Positions 8,653-16,652 of a stretch of 64,000 bases of DNA are shown in pieces. The DNA lies in the NCBI RefSeq assembly GCF_900111765.1, contig NZ_FOIB01000005.1, positions 1-64,000 of the forward strand, given 5' to 3'. The DNA comes from Myxococcus fulvus (GTDB lineage Bacteria > Myxococcota > Myxococcia > Myxococcales > Myxococcaceae). A model generated the notes under the pieces. It had not been told where the DNA came from. It ran no database searches and saw only the letters and a list, made by a program, of their open reading frames with translations. The position numbers and the translations under genes were made by a program. The first letter of the stretch is position 1. Each line of letters opens with the position of its first letter.

Positions 8653-10374
8653 ATGAGCACTTCCGTCTATTCCCGCTACCGCGCCGCATTCGCCGAGGGC
8701 CTCGCCAGCGCCCTGGGCGTGCAGGCCGCCGACATCGAAGCCCAGGTCAAGCCCGCGGAAGCGGCGCACGGCGACCTGAGCTTCGCCACCTTCCCTCTCG
8801 CCAAGGCTCAGAAGAAGGCGCCCCCCGTCATCGCCAAGGAGCTGGCCGAGAAGCTCTCCGTGCCGGGCCTGGAGATCAAGGCCGTGGGCCCGTACGTGAA
8901 TGCCCGCTTCAACGCGGTGCCCTTCACGAGCGAGGTGCTCGACGCGGCTCGCAAGGCGGGGGCCACCTACGGCGGGGACGCGGACGCGGGGCGCGGCAAG
9001 ACGGTGGTCATCGACTACTCGTCGCCGAACATCGCCAAGCCCATCGGCTTCCACCACATCCGCACCACGTTCCTGGGCCACTGCATCGCCAACATCTACC
9101 GGGCGCTCGGCTGGCGGGTGGAGGGCATCAACTACCTGGGTGACTGGGGCAAGCAGTTCGGCCTCGTCGCCGTGGGCTTCCAGGAGTACGGCGACCCGGC
9201 GCGCATCGACGACATGGGCCACCTGGTGGAGGTCTACGTGCGCGCCAACAAGCGCGCGGAGACGGAGCCCGCGTTCGACGAGAAGGCCCGCGACTTCTTC
9301 CGCCGCATGGAGGCCGGTGACGCCGAGGCCCTCAAGCTCTGGAACCAGTTCCGCGAGACGAGCATCCGCGGCTTCAAGCAGATCTACGCGCGGATGGGCA
9401 TCGAGTTCGAGCACATCGAGGGCGAGAGCCGCTACCAGGGCAAGATGGACGCGGTCATCGAGCAGATCGCCAAGAAGCCCGGCGTGAAGGAGTCGCAGGG
9501 CGCGCTCATCGTCGACCTGCCCTACGCGGAGAACGAGCCGCCCATCCTGCTCAAGAAGAACGACGGCAGCACGCTCTACGCGACGCGCGACCTGGCCGCC
9601 GCCGAGGACCGCCACACGCGCTTCCAGTTCGAGAAGTCGCTCTACGTCGTGGCCCAGGACCAGGCGCTGCATTTCCGTCAGGTGTTCCGCACGCTGAAGG
9701 AGATGGGCCAGCCGTGGGCGGACAAGTGCGTGCACGTGGCGTTCGGCCGCATCCACGGCATGAGCACGCGCAAGGGCCAGGTGGTGCAGCTCAACGACGT
9801 GCTCGACGAGGCCAAGGAGCGCGCCGCCGCCAAGGTGAAGGAGAACCAGGAGGCCGGCCGGCTCCAGACGGATGACCCGGACAAGCTCGCCGAGCAGATC
9901 GGCCTGGGCGCCATCGCCTTCGGCGACCTCAAGCACAAGCGCGCCACCGACTACACCTTCGACTGGGACGAAGTGGTGAGCTTCGAGGGCCACACGGGCC
10001 CCTACCTCCAGTACGCCCACGCCCGCGTGGTCAACGTGCTGCGCAAGGGCGGCGGCGCTCCGGCCACCTACGACGCCAGCCTGCTGACGCTCCCCGAGGA
10101 GCAGGCCCTGGTGCGCGAAATCATGCGCCTGCCAGAAGTGGTGCGCGACGCGGCCGAGCAGTACGAGCCCAGCCTCGTGGCCCGCCTGCTGCTCGACGTG
10201 GCCGCCGCCCTGAGCCGCTACTACACGCTCGGCAACCAGGAGCGCGACAAGCGCATCAACGTCGAAGGGAATGACGCGCTGCGTTCCGCGCGACTCGCCC
10301 TGGCGGACGCGGCGCGGGTTACGCTCGCGTCGGGTCTGACCTTGTTGGGCATTCCGACACCCGAGAACATGTAG
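8653..10374 (+). CDS. argS: Arginyl-tRNA synthetase
   Basis: Class I synthetase that charges tRNA-Arg. The 573-residue product has the SPNIAKP lead-in near residue 124, followed by an altered HIGH motif (FHHIRTT), the KMSKS-equivalent STRKGQ near 370, and a C-terminal DALR anticodon-binding domain. I use the ATG at 8653, which gives MSTSVYSRYRAAF. An in-frame GTG at 8611 would add 14 residues and cannot be excluded, because neither start has a strong ribosome-binding site. It is followed after 14 bases by plsB. Confidence 0.95.
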   Translation: MSTSVYSRYRAAFAEGLASALGVQAADIEAQVKPAEAAHGDLSFATFPLAKAQKKAPPVIAKELAEKLSVPGLEIKAVGPYVNARFNAVPFTSEVLDAARKAGATYGGDADAGRGKTVVIDYSSPNIAKPIGFHHIRTTFLGHCIANIYRALGWRVEGINYLGDWGKQFGLVAVGFQEYGDPARIDDMGHLVEVYVRANKRAETEPAFDEKARDFFRRMEAGDAEALKLWNQFRETSIRGFKQIYARMGIEFEHIEGESRYQGKMDAVIEQIAKKPGVKESQGALIVDLPYAENEPPILLKKNDGSTLYATRDLAAAEDRHTRFQFEKSLYVVAQDQALHFRQVFRTLKEMGQPWADKCVHVAFGRIHGMSTRKGQVVQLNDVLDEAKERAAAKVKENQEAGRLQTDDPDKLAEQIGLGAIAFGDLKHKRATDYTFDWDEVVSFEGHTGPYLQYAHARVVNVLRKGGGAPATYDASLLTLPEEQALVREIMRLPEVVRDAAEQYEPSLVARLLLDVAAALSRYYTLGNQERDKRINVEGNDALRSARLALADAARVTLASGLTLLGIPTPENM

Positions 10375-10388
10375 CCCCGGGGGCTGCC

Positions 10389-12941
10389 TTGGAAACCGCG
10401 CTGTCGCAGTCTGCGAATCAGGGAGAGTCCTTGCTGAAGGCGGAGTTCGGCCCGATGAGCCGGGCGCTGGGCACTCGCTATCTGGAGAGCGTCCACTTCC
10501 CGCCCGAGGCCGAGGACGAGCTGCGAAACCTCCACGCCAAGGGGTTCGTGGTGCACGTCATGCGCTCCACGGCGTGGGTGAACTTCCTCTACCTCACCTG
10601 GGCCATGGTGCGCCGGAGCCTGCCGCCCGTGCGGGCGGTGGCCAACCTGCGTCCGTGGTTCACCAAGCCGTGGCGCCAGACGAAGCAGTCCGGCGCCTTC
10701 CTGGAGCGCTTCGAGTACGCGCGTCAGCAGGGAGGCAGCGGCCTGGTCTTCCTGCGGCGCACGGCGCTGCTGCACGCGTCCGGCAAGGAGACGCACGAGG
10801 ACCCCTTCCCCGCCCTGGTGGAGCTGGCGCGCACGTCGGACCGGCCCGTGTACCTGGTGCCGGAGCTGTTCGTCTGGGAGAAGCGCAGCGCGCGCCTGAA
10901 GCCCAACTGGGTGGACATGGTGTTCGGCAGCCCCGAGGCCCCGGGCTTCCTGCACTCGATGCTGGCCTTCTTCCGCAACTACAAGCGCGCGCAGTTCCGC
11001 GTGGGAGAGCCCATCGACCTGCGCGCCTTCGCCGAGCAGAACCCGAAGGACTCGGTGGAGGTGCTCGCGCGCAAGGTGCGCAGCACGCTGCACGTGCACC
11101 TGGCCCGTGAGACGCGCGCGGTGTTCGGCCCGCCGGCCAAGCCGGCCGTGCGCATCATCGACGAGACGCTGCGCGACAGGCAGCTGCGCAAGGTGGTGGA
11201 CGAGCACGCCGCGCAGTCCGGCCGCAAGCAGGAGAGCGTGCTGCGCGAGGCCCGCCGCAACCTGGAGGCCATCGCCGCCAAGCCCAGCCCCACGACGCTG
11301 GCCTTCGTGGCGCCGCTGCTCGACTGGGTGTTCAACCGCATCTACGACGGCATGCACGTGGATGAGGCGGGCCTGCACCGCGCGCTCAAGGCCGCCACGC
11401 GCGCGCCCATCGTCCTGTGTCCCAGTCACAAGAGCCACATGGACTACCTGGTGATGAGCTGGGTGCTGTGGAACCGCGGCTACGCGGTGCCGCTGGTGGC
11501 CGCGGGCGCCAACCTGTCCTTCTGGCCCCTGGGCAGCATCTTCCGCCGCTGCGGCGCGTTCTTCCTGCGCCGCTCGTTCAAGGGCGACAAGGTCTACGCC
11601 GCGTCCTTCAAGGCCTACGTGCGCAAGCTGGTGCACGACGGCATCCACCAGGAGTTCTTCCCCGAGGGCGGCCGCTCGCGCACGGGCAAGCTGCTCTCTC
11701 CCAAGCTGGGCATGTTCACCTGGCAGGTGGAGTCGGTGCTGGAGGGCGCGCGCAACGATTTGCTCTTCGTCCCGGTGGCCATCGACTACGAGAAGGTCGT
11801 CGAGTCGGGCAGCTACTCGAAGGAGCTGGCGGGCGGGGAGAAGAAGCCCGAGGACCTCAAGGCGCTGCTCAGCACGCCCAAGGTGCTCGCGGCGCGCTAC
11901 GGCCGCATCCACCTGGGCTTCGACGAGCCCATCTCGCTGGTGGAGTTCATGAAGGAGCGCGGGCTCGATCCCGAGCAGCCGGTCACGGACGAGCAGAAGA
12001 AGGGCCTGGTGCGCGCGCTCGGCAACCGCGTGATGTACGGCATCAGCAAGGTGTCCACCGTGACGCCGCACGCGCTGGTGAGCACGTCGCTGCTCGCGCA
12101 CCGTCGCCGGGGCCTGACGCAGCGGGAGCTGGCGGACCGCATCAGCATCCTGCGCCGCATCGCCCAGGAGGACGGCGCGCCGCAGTCGCGCGAGCTGGGC
12201 AACGCCCCCAGCAACCCCGAGACGATGGGGCCCATCCAGGACGCGATGCGCACCTTCATCGGCGACGAGATGGTGCGCACCCAGGAGGCCAAGGGTGACG
12301 TCATCTACCAGGTGGAGGACGACCGCCGCGCGGAGATGTCCTTCTACAAGAACACGCTGATGAACCTGGTGTCCGCGCGCAGCCTCGTGGCCAACGCGAT
12401 GCTGACCGCGGGCACGTCCGCCTCGTACGACGACGTGAAGGCGCGCGCGCTGTTCCTCTCGCGCCTGTTCAAGCTCGAGTTCATCTACCGGGTGAACACC
12501 ACCTTCGACACCATCTTCGCGGAGACGGTGGAGCGGCTGGTGCGCATGGGCCTGGTCATGCACGAGGGCGACACGCTGAGCGTCGCTCCCGAGCCCCATG
12601 CCCAGCCGGAGCTGGAGTTCCTGGCGGACCTGCTGCGCGACTACCTGGAGGCGTACCTGCTGGCCGCGATGACGCTCAACGACGTGGCCACGGGCGTCGC
12701 CGAGGACCGCAAGGCCTTCCTCCGGATGGCACTGGAGACGGGCCGCGCCGAGTACCACGCCGGCCGCATCACCGCCGCCGAGTCCCTGGCCAAGGTGACG
12801 CTGGAGAACGCGGTGACGTACCTGCAGGACCAGAAGCTCCTCGTCGAGGAGGACAAGAAGCTCAAGGTCGGTCCCCAGGCGACGGACGCGGACGCGCGCA
12901 AGCAGCTCGTCGAGAGCATCCGCGAGTACCTGCAGCGCTGA
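10389..12941 (+). CDS. plsB: Glycerol-3-phosphate 1-O-acyltransferase
   Basis: PlsB acylates sn-glycerol-3-phosphate at position 1, the first step of phospholipid synthesis, at the inner membrane. The 850-residue product is full length for PlsB. It has the catalytic HX4D motif as HKSHMD (His347), followed by the substrate-binding block FPEGGRSRTGK and the VPVAIDYEKVVE block. The longest frame opens with a TTG 14 bases after argS. An ATG at 10455, with GGCGGAG upstream, would remove 22 residues and is a fair alternative. The C-terminal third is helical, as in other PlsB proteins. Confidence 0.9.
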   Translation: METALSQSANQGESLLKAEFGPMSRALGTRYLESVHFPPEAEDELRNLHAKGFVVHVMRSTAWVNFLYLTWAMVRRSLPPVRAVANLRPWFTKPWRQTKQSGAFLERFEYARQQGGSGLVFLRRTALLHASGKETHEDPFPALVELARTSDRPVYLVPELFVWEKRSARLKPNWVDMVFGSPEAPGFLHSMLAFFRNYKRAQFRVGEPIDLRAFAEQNPKDSVEVLARKVRSTLHVHLARETRAVFGPPAKPAVRIIDETLRDRQLRKVVDEHAAQSGRKQESVLREARRNLEAIAAKPSPTTLAFVAPLLDWVFNRIYDGMHVDEAGLHRALKAATRAPIVLCPSHKSHMDYLVMSWVLWNRGYAVPLVAAGANLSFWPLGSIFRRCGAFFLRRSFKGDKVYAASFKAYVRKLVHDGIHQEFFPEGGRSRTGKLLSPKLGMFTWQVESVLEGARNDLLFVPVAIDYEKVVESGSYSKELAGGEKKPEDLKALLSTPKVLAARYGRIHLGFDEPISLVEFMKERGLDPEQPVTDEQKKGLVRALGNRVMYGISKVSTVTPHALVSTSLLAHRRRGLTQRELADRISILRRIAQEDGAPQSRELGNAPSNPETMGPIQDAMRTFIGDEMVRTQEAKGDVIYQVEDDRRAEMSFYKNTLMNLVSARSLVANAMLTAGTSASYDDVKARALFLSRLFKLEFIYRVNTTFDTIFAETVERLVRMGLVMHEGDTLSVAPEPHAQPELEFLADLLRDYLEAYLLAAMTLNDVATGVAEDRKAFLRMALETGRAEYHAGRITAAESLAKVTLENAVTYLQDQKLLVEEDKKLKVGPQATDADARKQLVESIREYLQR

Positions 12942-13014
12942 CGTGTCGACCCCGGGCCGCGCCTCCTCCTCGAGGACGGTGCGGCCCGTCAGCGGGGCAT
13001 GGGAGGATGGGCGG

Positions 13015-13512
13015 ATGACTGCTCGCCCTGCCCTCCTGGCCCTCGTCCTCGGTGCCTCCCCGCTCCTCGGCTGTGGCTCCACGCCGCACACCCGTGAGCC
13101 GACCTCGCGTGAGTGTGGCGCCTCCATCCACGACGTGGCCTGGCTGTCGGGGAGCTGGCGTCAGGACACGGCCGGAAACCTCACGGAGGAGCACTGGACG
13201 CCCGCGGCGGGCGGCACGCTCTTCGGGGTGAGCCGCACCATCGTCCAGGGCAAGACGGTGTTCTTCGAGTACATGCGCATCGAGGCGCGCAAGGACGGGC
13301 TCTACTTCGTGGCCCAGCCCATGGGTCGCCCGCCCTCGGACTTCAAGATGCTGCGTTGCAACAGCAACGGCGTGTTGTTCGAGAACCCGCAGCACGACTA
13401 CCCGCAGCGCATCTTCTACCAGCGCCCCTCCGCCAACCGCCTCACCGCCCGAATCGAGGGGAAGAAGGACGGCAAGGAGGCGGGTCAGAGCTACGAGTTC
13501 TTCCAGATGTAG
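13015..13512 (+). CDS. Lipoprotein with DUF6265-like domain
   Basis: The 165-residue product starts at the ATG at 13015, preceded by a GGGAGG run; the longer frame from 12943 lacks a signal sequence at its N-terminus. The start MTARPALLALVLGASPLLGCGS is a type II signal peptide with lipobox LLGC. The mature part (DVAWLSGSWRQD, then GGTLFGVSRT, MRIEARKDGLYFVAQP and ENPQHDYPQRIFYQR) matches the small lipocalin-like DUF6265 pattern. It would sit in a membrane as a lipoprotein, perhaps binding a small hydrophobic ligand; that role is a guess. It converges with the minus-strand cytochrome cluster. Confidence 0.7.
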   Translation: MTARPALLALVLGASPLLGCGSTPHTREPTSRECGASIHDVAWLSGSWRQDTAGNLTEEHWTPAAGGTLFGVSRTIVQGKTVFFEYMRIEARKDGLYFVAQPMGRPPSDFKMLRCNSNGVLFENPQHDYPQRIFYQRPSANRLTARIEGKKDGKEAGQSYEFFQM

Positions 13513-13530
13513 CCACGGGCCCGTGAGGGC

Positions 13531-13986
13531 TCACGGCGCGCTGCGGAAGACGATGCGAATCTCGCTGGAGAGCGGGTTGCCCTCGTAGTCCGTGAGCACC
13601 GTGCGCAGCACCAGCGTGTACTGGGTGTTGGGCGTCAGCACGACGCCCTCGGCGAAGGCGGCCTCCACCGTGTACGGGACGTCGCCCCGCTCCACGTCCT
13701 CGTCCAGCTCCGGCACGGGGGGCGCGGTGAGTGTGAGCGGGAGCTCATCCCGGCCAGAGAACACCGCGATGCCCGGACGCAGGCTGCGCAGGTCCATGGC
13801 CTCGGAGAAGGTGACGCGCAGGGAGCCGCCCGTGGGCAGCGTCTCCCCTCCTCCCGGTGCCGTGGAGACGACCCGGGGCGGCACCGTGTCGCGCGGCAGG
13901 TAGATGGCGTCCCCTGGCTCCAGGCACCCGGACAGCGACGCCAGCGCGAGCACTCCGACGCAGAACCGACTCGAGCGCGTGCCCAT
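13531..13986 (-). CDS. Ig-like (Big_5-type) lipoprotein of the cytochrome locus
   Basis: The 151-residue product begins MGTRSSRFCVGVLALASLSGCLEP, a lipoprotein signal with lipobox LSGC. The mature part has one beta-sandwich domain of the bacterial Ig-like type: DTVPPRVVSTAPGGGE, LRVTFSEAMD, and LTPNTQYTLVLRTVLTD. Its start codon overlaps the stop of the 13-heme cytochrome gene (TGATG), so the two are translated together. A surface-anchored accessory subunit or spacer for the cytochrome-porin pair is a reasonable inference. A longer frame from 14028 would bury the signal peptide, so I use 13986. Confidence 0.7.
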   Translation of the reverse strand: MGTRSSRFCVGVLALASLSGCLEPGDAIYLPRDTVPPRVVSTAPGGGETLPTGGSLRVTFSEAMDLRSLRPGIAVFSGRDELPLTLTAPPVPELDEDVERGDVPYTVEAAFAEGVVLTPNTQYTLVLRTVLTDYEGNPLSSEIRIVFRSAP

Positions 13987-15170
13987 CACCGGCACCCCTT
14001 CTGCGCCAGGCTCTCCGACGAGTGGCACTTGAGGCAGGCGCGGTCATTCGCCGACGCCAGCTTCTTGCACGACTGCGCGAAGCCCGCCGGGTGCGGGTTG
14101 ATCTGCCGCCGCGGCGACAGCTCCGAGTGGCAGCTCATGCACGACTCCTCACGGTGGCAGGAGATGCAGCTGGTCAAATCCCGCGAGGCGGCGATGCCGT
14201 GGTGCTGCGGTCCGGGCAGCTCCACCCACGTGGTGTAGTCCGGGTGCACCTTCTGGTTGCGCGGCCGCAGCGACTGGGCCGCGTCCATGCCCACGCCCGC
14301 GCGCTCGTGGCAGGCGGCGCAGAAGGACTGGGCGCGGTGGCAGCTCTCGCACCGGGGCGAGTTGGTCCGGGCCTGCACCGGGTGCAGGGTGATGAAGTCG
14401 TTGGGGTGAATGGACAGCGGCTTCTGCATGCCGTCATGGCACGTCTGGCAGTAGCTCTCGCTGTGGCACTGCATGCAGACCAGCCGGTCCGTGGACGCGC
14501 GGGCCCCGTGGTTGAACTCGAAGCGCGGGCCGTGGTCCAGGCCCAGCGGATTGCCCTGCATGGGTTTGAGCAGGCCCGAGTCGAACGTCAGCTTCAGCCG
14601 ACCGGACGGCTCCGTCGGGTGACAGGTGGCGCACGTGTTGGAGGCCACGGTGCCATCGTGGCACTTGAAGCACGTGGCCATCTTCGGCAGCTGGTTGCGC
14701 GTGCCGAGCTTCACGTCCTTCATCTCGCCGTGGCACACCGAGCACTCCACCTTCTTGTCCACGTGCTGCTGGTGGCTGAAGTGCAGGTTGGCCGGAGGCA
14801 TGGACAGCTTCGCGGGCTCCTTGCGCACGGTGGCGTCGAAGCCGGGGTGGCAGGTGTTGCACGACGACGGCGGGTCCGTGGGCTTGCCCTTCCGGCCCGC
14901 CTCGATGTCGTGGCAGGTCTCGCACTCCTCGTGGCCCGGGAGGTTCAGGTCCTTGGAGGACGCGCTGGCGCGGGCCGAGTCGTGGCACGTGGTGCACTCA
15001 GCGCCCGCCTCCAGATGCTGGGCGTGGTCGAAGCGCAGCGGGACGTGCTGGGCGGGATAGACGGCCAGGCTGCGCTCGCGGGCCGTGGCGGCCCAGGCGA
15101 CGCCGGCGCCCACCAGCATGGCGAGCGCGGCCAGGGCGAGCAGCGCATGTCGGTTCTGACGGTGAAGCAT
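13986..15170 (-). CDS. Thirteen-heme c-type cytochrome
   Basis: The 394-residue product has a Sec signal peptide (about 1-28, ending VAWAATA) and thirteen CXXCH haem-binding motifs. Their first cysteines are at 59, 83, 104, 143, 167, 180, 232, 241, 274, 284, 335, 344 and 379. Many extra histidines (for example FDHAQH, HFSHQQH and FNHGAR) can provide distal ligands. One haem per 30 residues is the density of cytochromes that carry electrons across the periplasm or outer membrane. It lies directly between a predicted outer-membrane barrel gene (upstream) and an Ig-like lipoprotein gene (overlapping downstream). Haem attachment would need the ccm genes at 47-59 kb. The terminal oxidant is unknown. 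Confidence 0.9.
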   Translation of the reverse strand: MLHRQNRHALLALAALAMLVGAGVAWAATARERSLAVYPAQHVPLRFDHAQHLEAGAECTTCHDSARASASSKDLNLPGHEECETCHDIEAGRKGKPTDPPSSCNTCHPGFDATVRKEPAKLSMPPANLHFSHQQHVDKKVECSVCHGEMKDVKLGTRNQLPKMATCFKCHDGTVASNTCATCHPTEPSGRLKLTFDSGLLKPMQGNPLGLDHGPRFEFNHGARASTDRLVCMQCHSESYCQTCHDGMQKPLSIHPNDFITLHPVQARTNSPRCESCHRAQSFCAACHERAGVGMDAAQSLRPRNQKVHPDYTTWVELPGPQHHGIAASRDLTSCISCHREESCMSCHSELSPRRQINPHPAGFAQSCKKLASANDRACLKCHSSESLAQKGCR

Positions 15171-16589
15171 CTACAAGCTCGCCTTCAGGTCGAAGAGGAG
15201 GAAGGCCTTGGTGTCGGAGTCGGTGAAGGGATTGAAGTTCTGCTCCAACACCAGCGACAGCCGCGTCGCGCGCGTCAGCGCCCGGCTGGCCCACACCTGG
15301 GCGCCGTAGAAGTTGCCGCCCAGGCGCGCGTTGAAGCTGTCGAAGATGCGCGCGAAGGACACCCGCGCATCCAGCGTGAAGCGCTCCCGGTCGAACGTGT
15401 AGCCGCCGGTGAGGTCGCCCCAGAGCTGGTCTCCGCCGAAGCCAGTGCGGTACGTCACGTCCAGCGCCGAGCGGAACGCGCCCGAGCGCCACGCCGCGCC
15501 CGCCGCCCCACCGACGCTGGTGGACTCCGGCGCGCCCTCCGCGTCCACCTGCGAGGCGATGGCCATCTCCGGGTTGACGTTCTCGTTGTAGCGGCTGCCC
15601 AGCGCCTGCACGTAGAAGCGCAGCGGGCCGGGGGTGAACACATCCACGCGCACCCGCGCCTCGTCACGCGGCGCCCACGCGAAGTAGTACCAGATGGAGT
15701 CCGCCGACAGCACCGGCGACAGGCGCATCACCTCCAGCGTCGTCGCGACGCGCGTGCCATCCCAGCGCACCTGCGTGCGCACCTGGGCCACCTTGCCCTG
15801 CAGCACGTCGTAGTCCACGCCGGCCAGCGCGTTGAGCCCCAGGCCCCGGCCGTAGCGCGCCTCCACCGTGGCGCGCTCCAGGTCCGTCTTCCCCTCCACC
15901 ATCGCCTTGCGGTAGCCCACCGCGGCGTTGAAGCCCTTCAGGTCCTCGAGCAGCAGCTTGGCGCCGAAGACGGGCTCCATCGACGTCAGCGTGGGGTCCG
16001 CTCCCGCCACGCCCTGGTCCAGCCGCCGCGAGTCGCTCTCCCGCGTGCCGTCCGGCTGATACACGGACGAGCCGAGGAAGCCCGCGCCCTTCACCCACAG
16101 GCCGCCGTACAGCTCCGCGCCCAGGCCCATGCGCGTCACGTAGCGCGCGCGCAGTCCATCGAACGCGATGATGTCCGAGACGTCCGTGTAGAGCTGACGG
16201 CCCAGCCGTCCCTCGAAGCCGCCCTTCGCGTAGCGCACGTACGCGTGCAGCAGCTCCGCGTCCTCGGACTTCAGCCCGTCGACGCGCTCGGCCTCACCCT
16301 TGGGCAGACCGAAGTCCGCCCAGATGCGCATGTTGGACTCGAAGCCCAGGTCCTGTCCCGTGGCGAGCTCGAAGGCGTTGAGCCCCAGGTACTGGACGAT
16401 CCTGCGCCTCGGCAGCAGCACCGGATCTTCCGACGTGCTGCCACGCCACGCACGAATCTGGTACGCCTGCGCCTCGGTTCGCGCTTCCACCAGGAACGCC
16501 GACGCGTGCGACGTCGTTGCTCCCAGCCCCAGGCCCAGGGCACAGACAACGCCGAGGATTCGAGGGGGCTTCCACCACGTCCGCTGCAC
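15171..16589 (-). CDS. Predicted outer-membrane beta-barrel partner of the cytochrome
   Basis: The roughly 472-residue product has a signal peptide (ILGVVCALGLGLGATTSHASA). The rest is a series of short alternating amphipathic strands rich in Tyr, Gly, Arg and Asp (for example VRYAKGGFEGRLGRQLYTD, FNAAVGYRKAMVEGKTDLERA and FYVQALGSRYNENVN), typical of porins. No ATG fits; I use the GTG at 16589, and a TTG at 16616 is an alternative. The stop abuts the cytochrome start at 15170, so the two form one transcript. The pair resembles the MtrAB-type arrangement in gene order, although I cannot show homology to MtrB. The C-terminus ends FDLKASL rather than in an aromatic residue. Confidence 0.65.
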   Translation of the reverse strand: MQRTWWKPPRILGVVCALGLGLGATTSHASAFLVEARTEAQAYQIRAWRGSTSEDPVLLPRRRIVQYLGLNAFELATGQDLGFESNMRIWADFGLPKGEAERVDGLKSEDAELLHAYVRYAKGGFEGRLGRQLYTDVSDIIAFDGLRARYVTRMGLGAELYGGLWVKGAGFLGSSVYQPDGTRESDSRRLDQGVAGADPTLTSMEPVFGAKLLLEDLKGFNAAVGYRKAMVEGKTDLERATVEARYGRGLGLNALAGVDYDVLQGKVAQVRTQVRWDGTRVATTLEVMRLSPVLSADSIWYYFAWAPRDEARVRVDVFTPGPLRFYVQALGSRYNENVNPEMAIASQVDAEGAPESTSVGGAAGAAWRSGAFRSALDVTYRTGFGGDQLWGDLTGGYTFDRERFTLDARVSFARIFDSFNARLGGNFYGAQVWASRALTRATRLSLVLEQNFNPFTDSDTKAFLLFDLKASL

Positions 16590-16625
16590 CGTTCGAGCCA
16601 GGATGTAGGACGTCAAGGTGCTGAC

Positions 16626-16652
16626 AGTATAGAGAACATGCTGTCGCGACAG
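16626..16652 (-). promoter_or_regulatory. Promoter -10 box and palindromic operator upstream of the barrel-cytochrome genes
   Basis: On the minus strand, TATACT (16631-16626) lies 37 bases before the GTG at 16589. A perfect 12-bp palindrome, CTGTCGCGACAG (16641-16652), covers the expected -35 area. It also overlaps the first codons of the divergent CPBP gene if that gene starts at 16638. Placement and symmetry suggest a repressor or activator site controlling one or both directions. Confidence 0.45.

Noticed and set aside
6058..10020. A 1320-codon open frame on the minus strand opposite the HEAT, kinase and argS genes
   Set aside because: It is antisense to three recognisable plus-strand genes, and its translation is a low-complexity His/Arg/Leu/Ala mixture. 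Such frames arise in high-GC DNA because stop codons are rare.
10221..13127. A 968-codon minus-strand frame opposite plsB
   Set aside because: Same cause: shadow of plsB, with no domain and no ribosome-binding site.
13857..16637. Extension of the CPBP gene upstream to give a 1336-residue protein
   Set aside because: The upstream part is antisense to the cytochrome and barrel genes and is His/Arg-rich shadow sequence. The real gene begins at 16638 or 16683.
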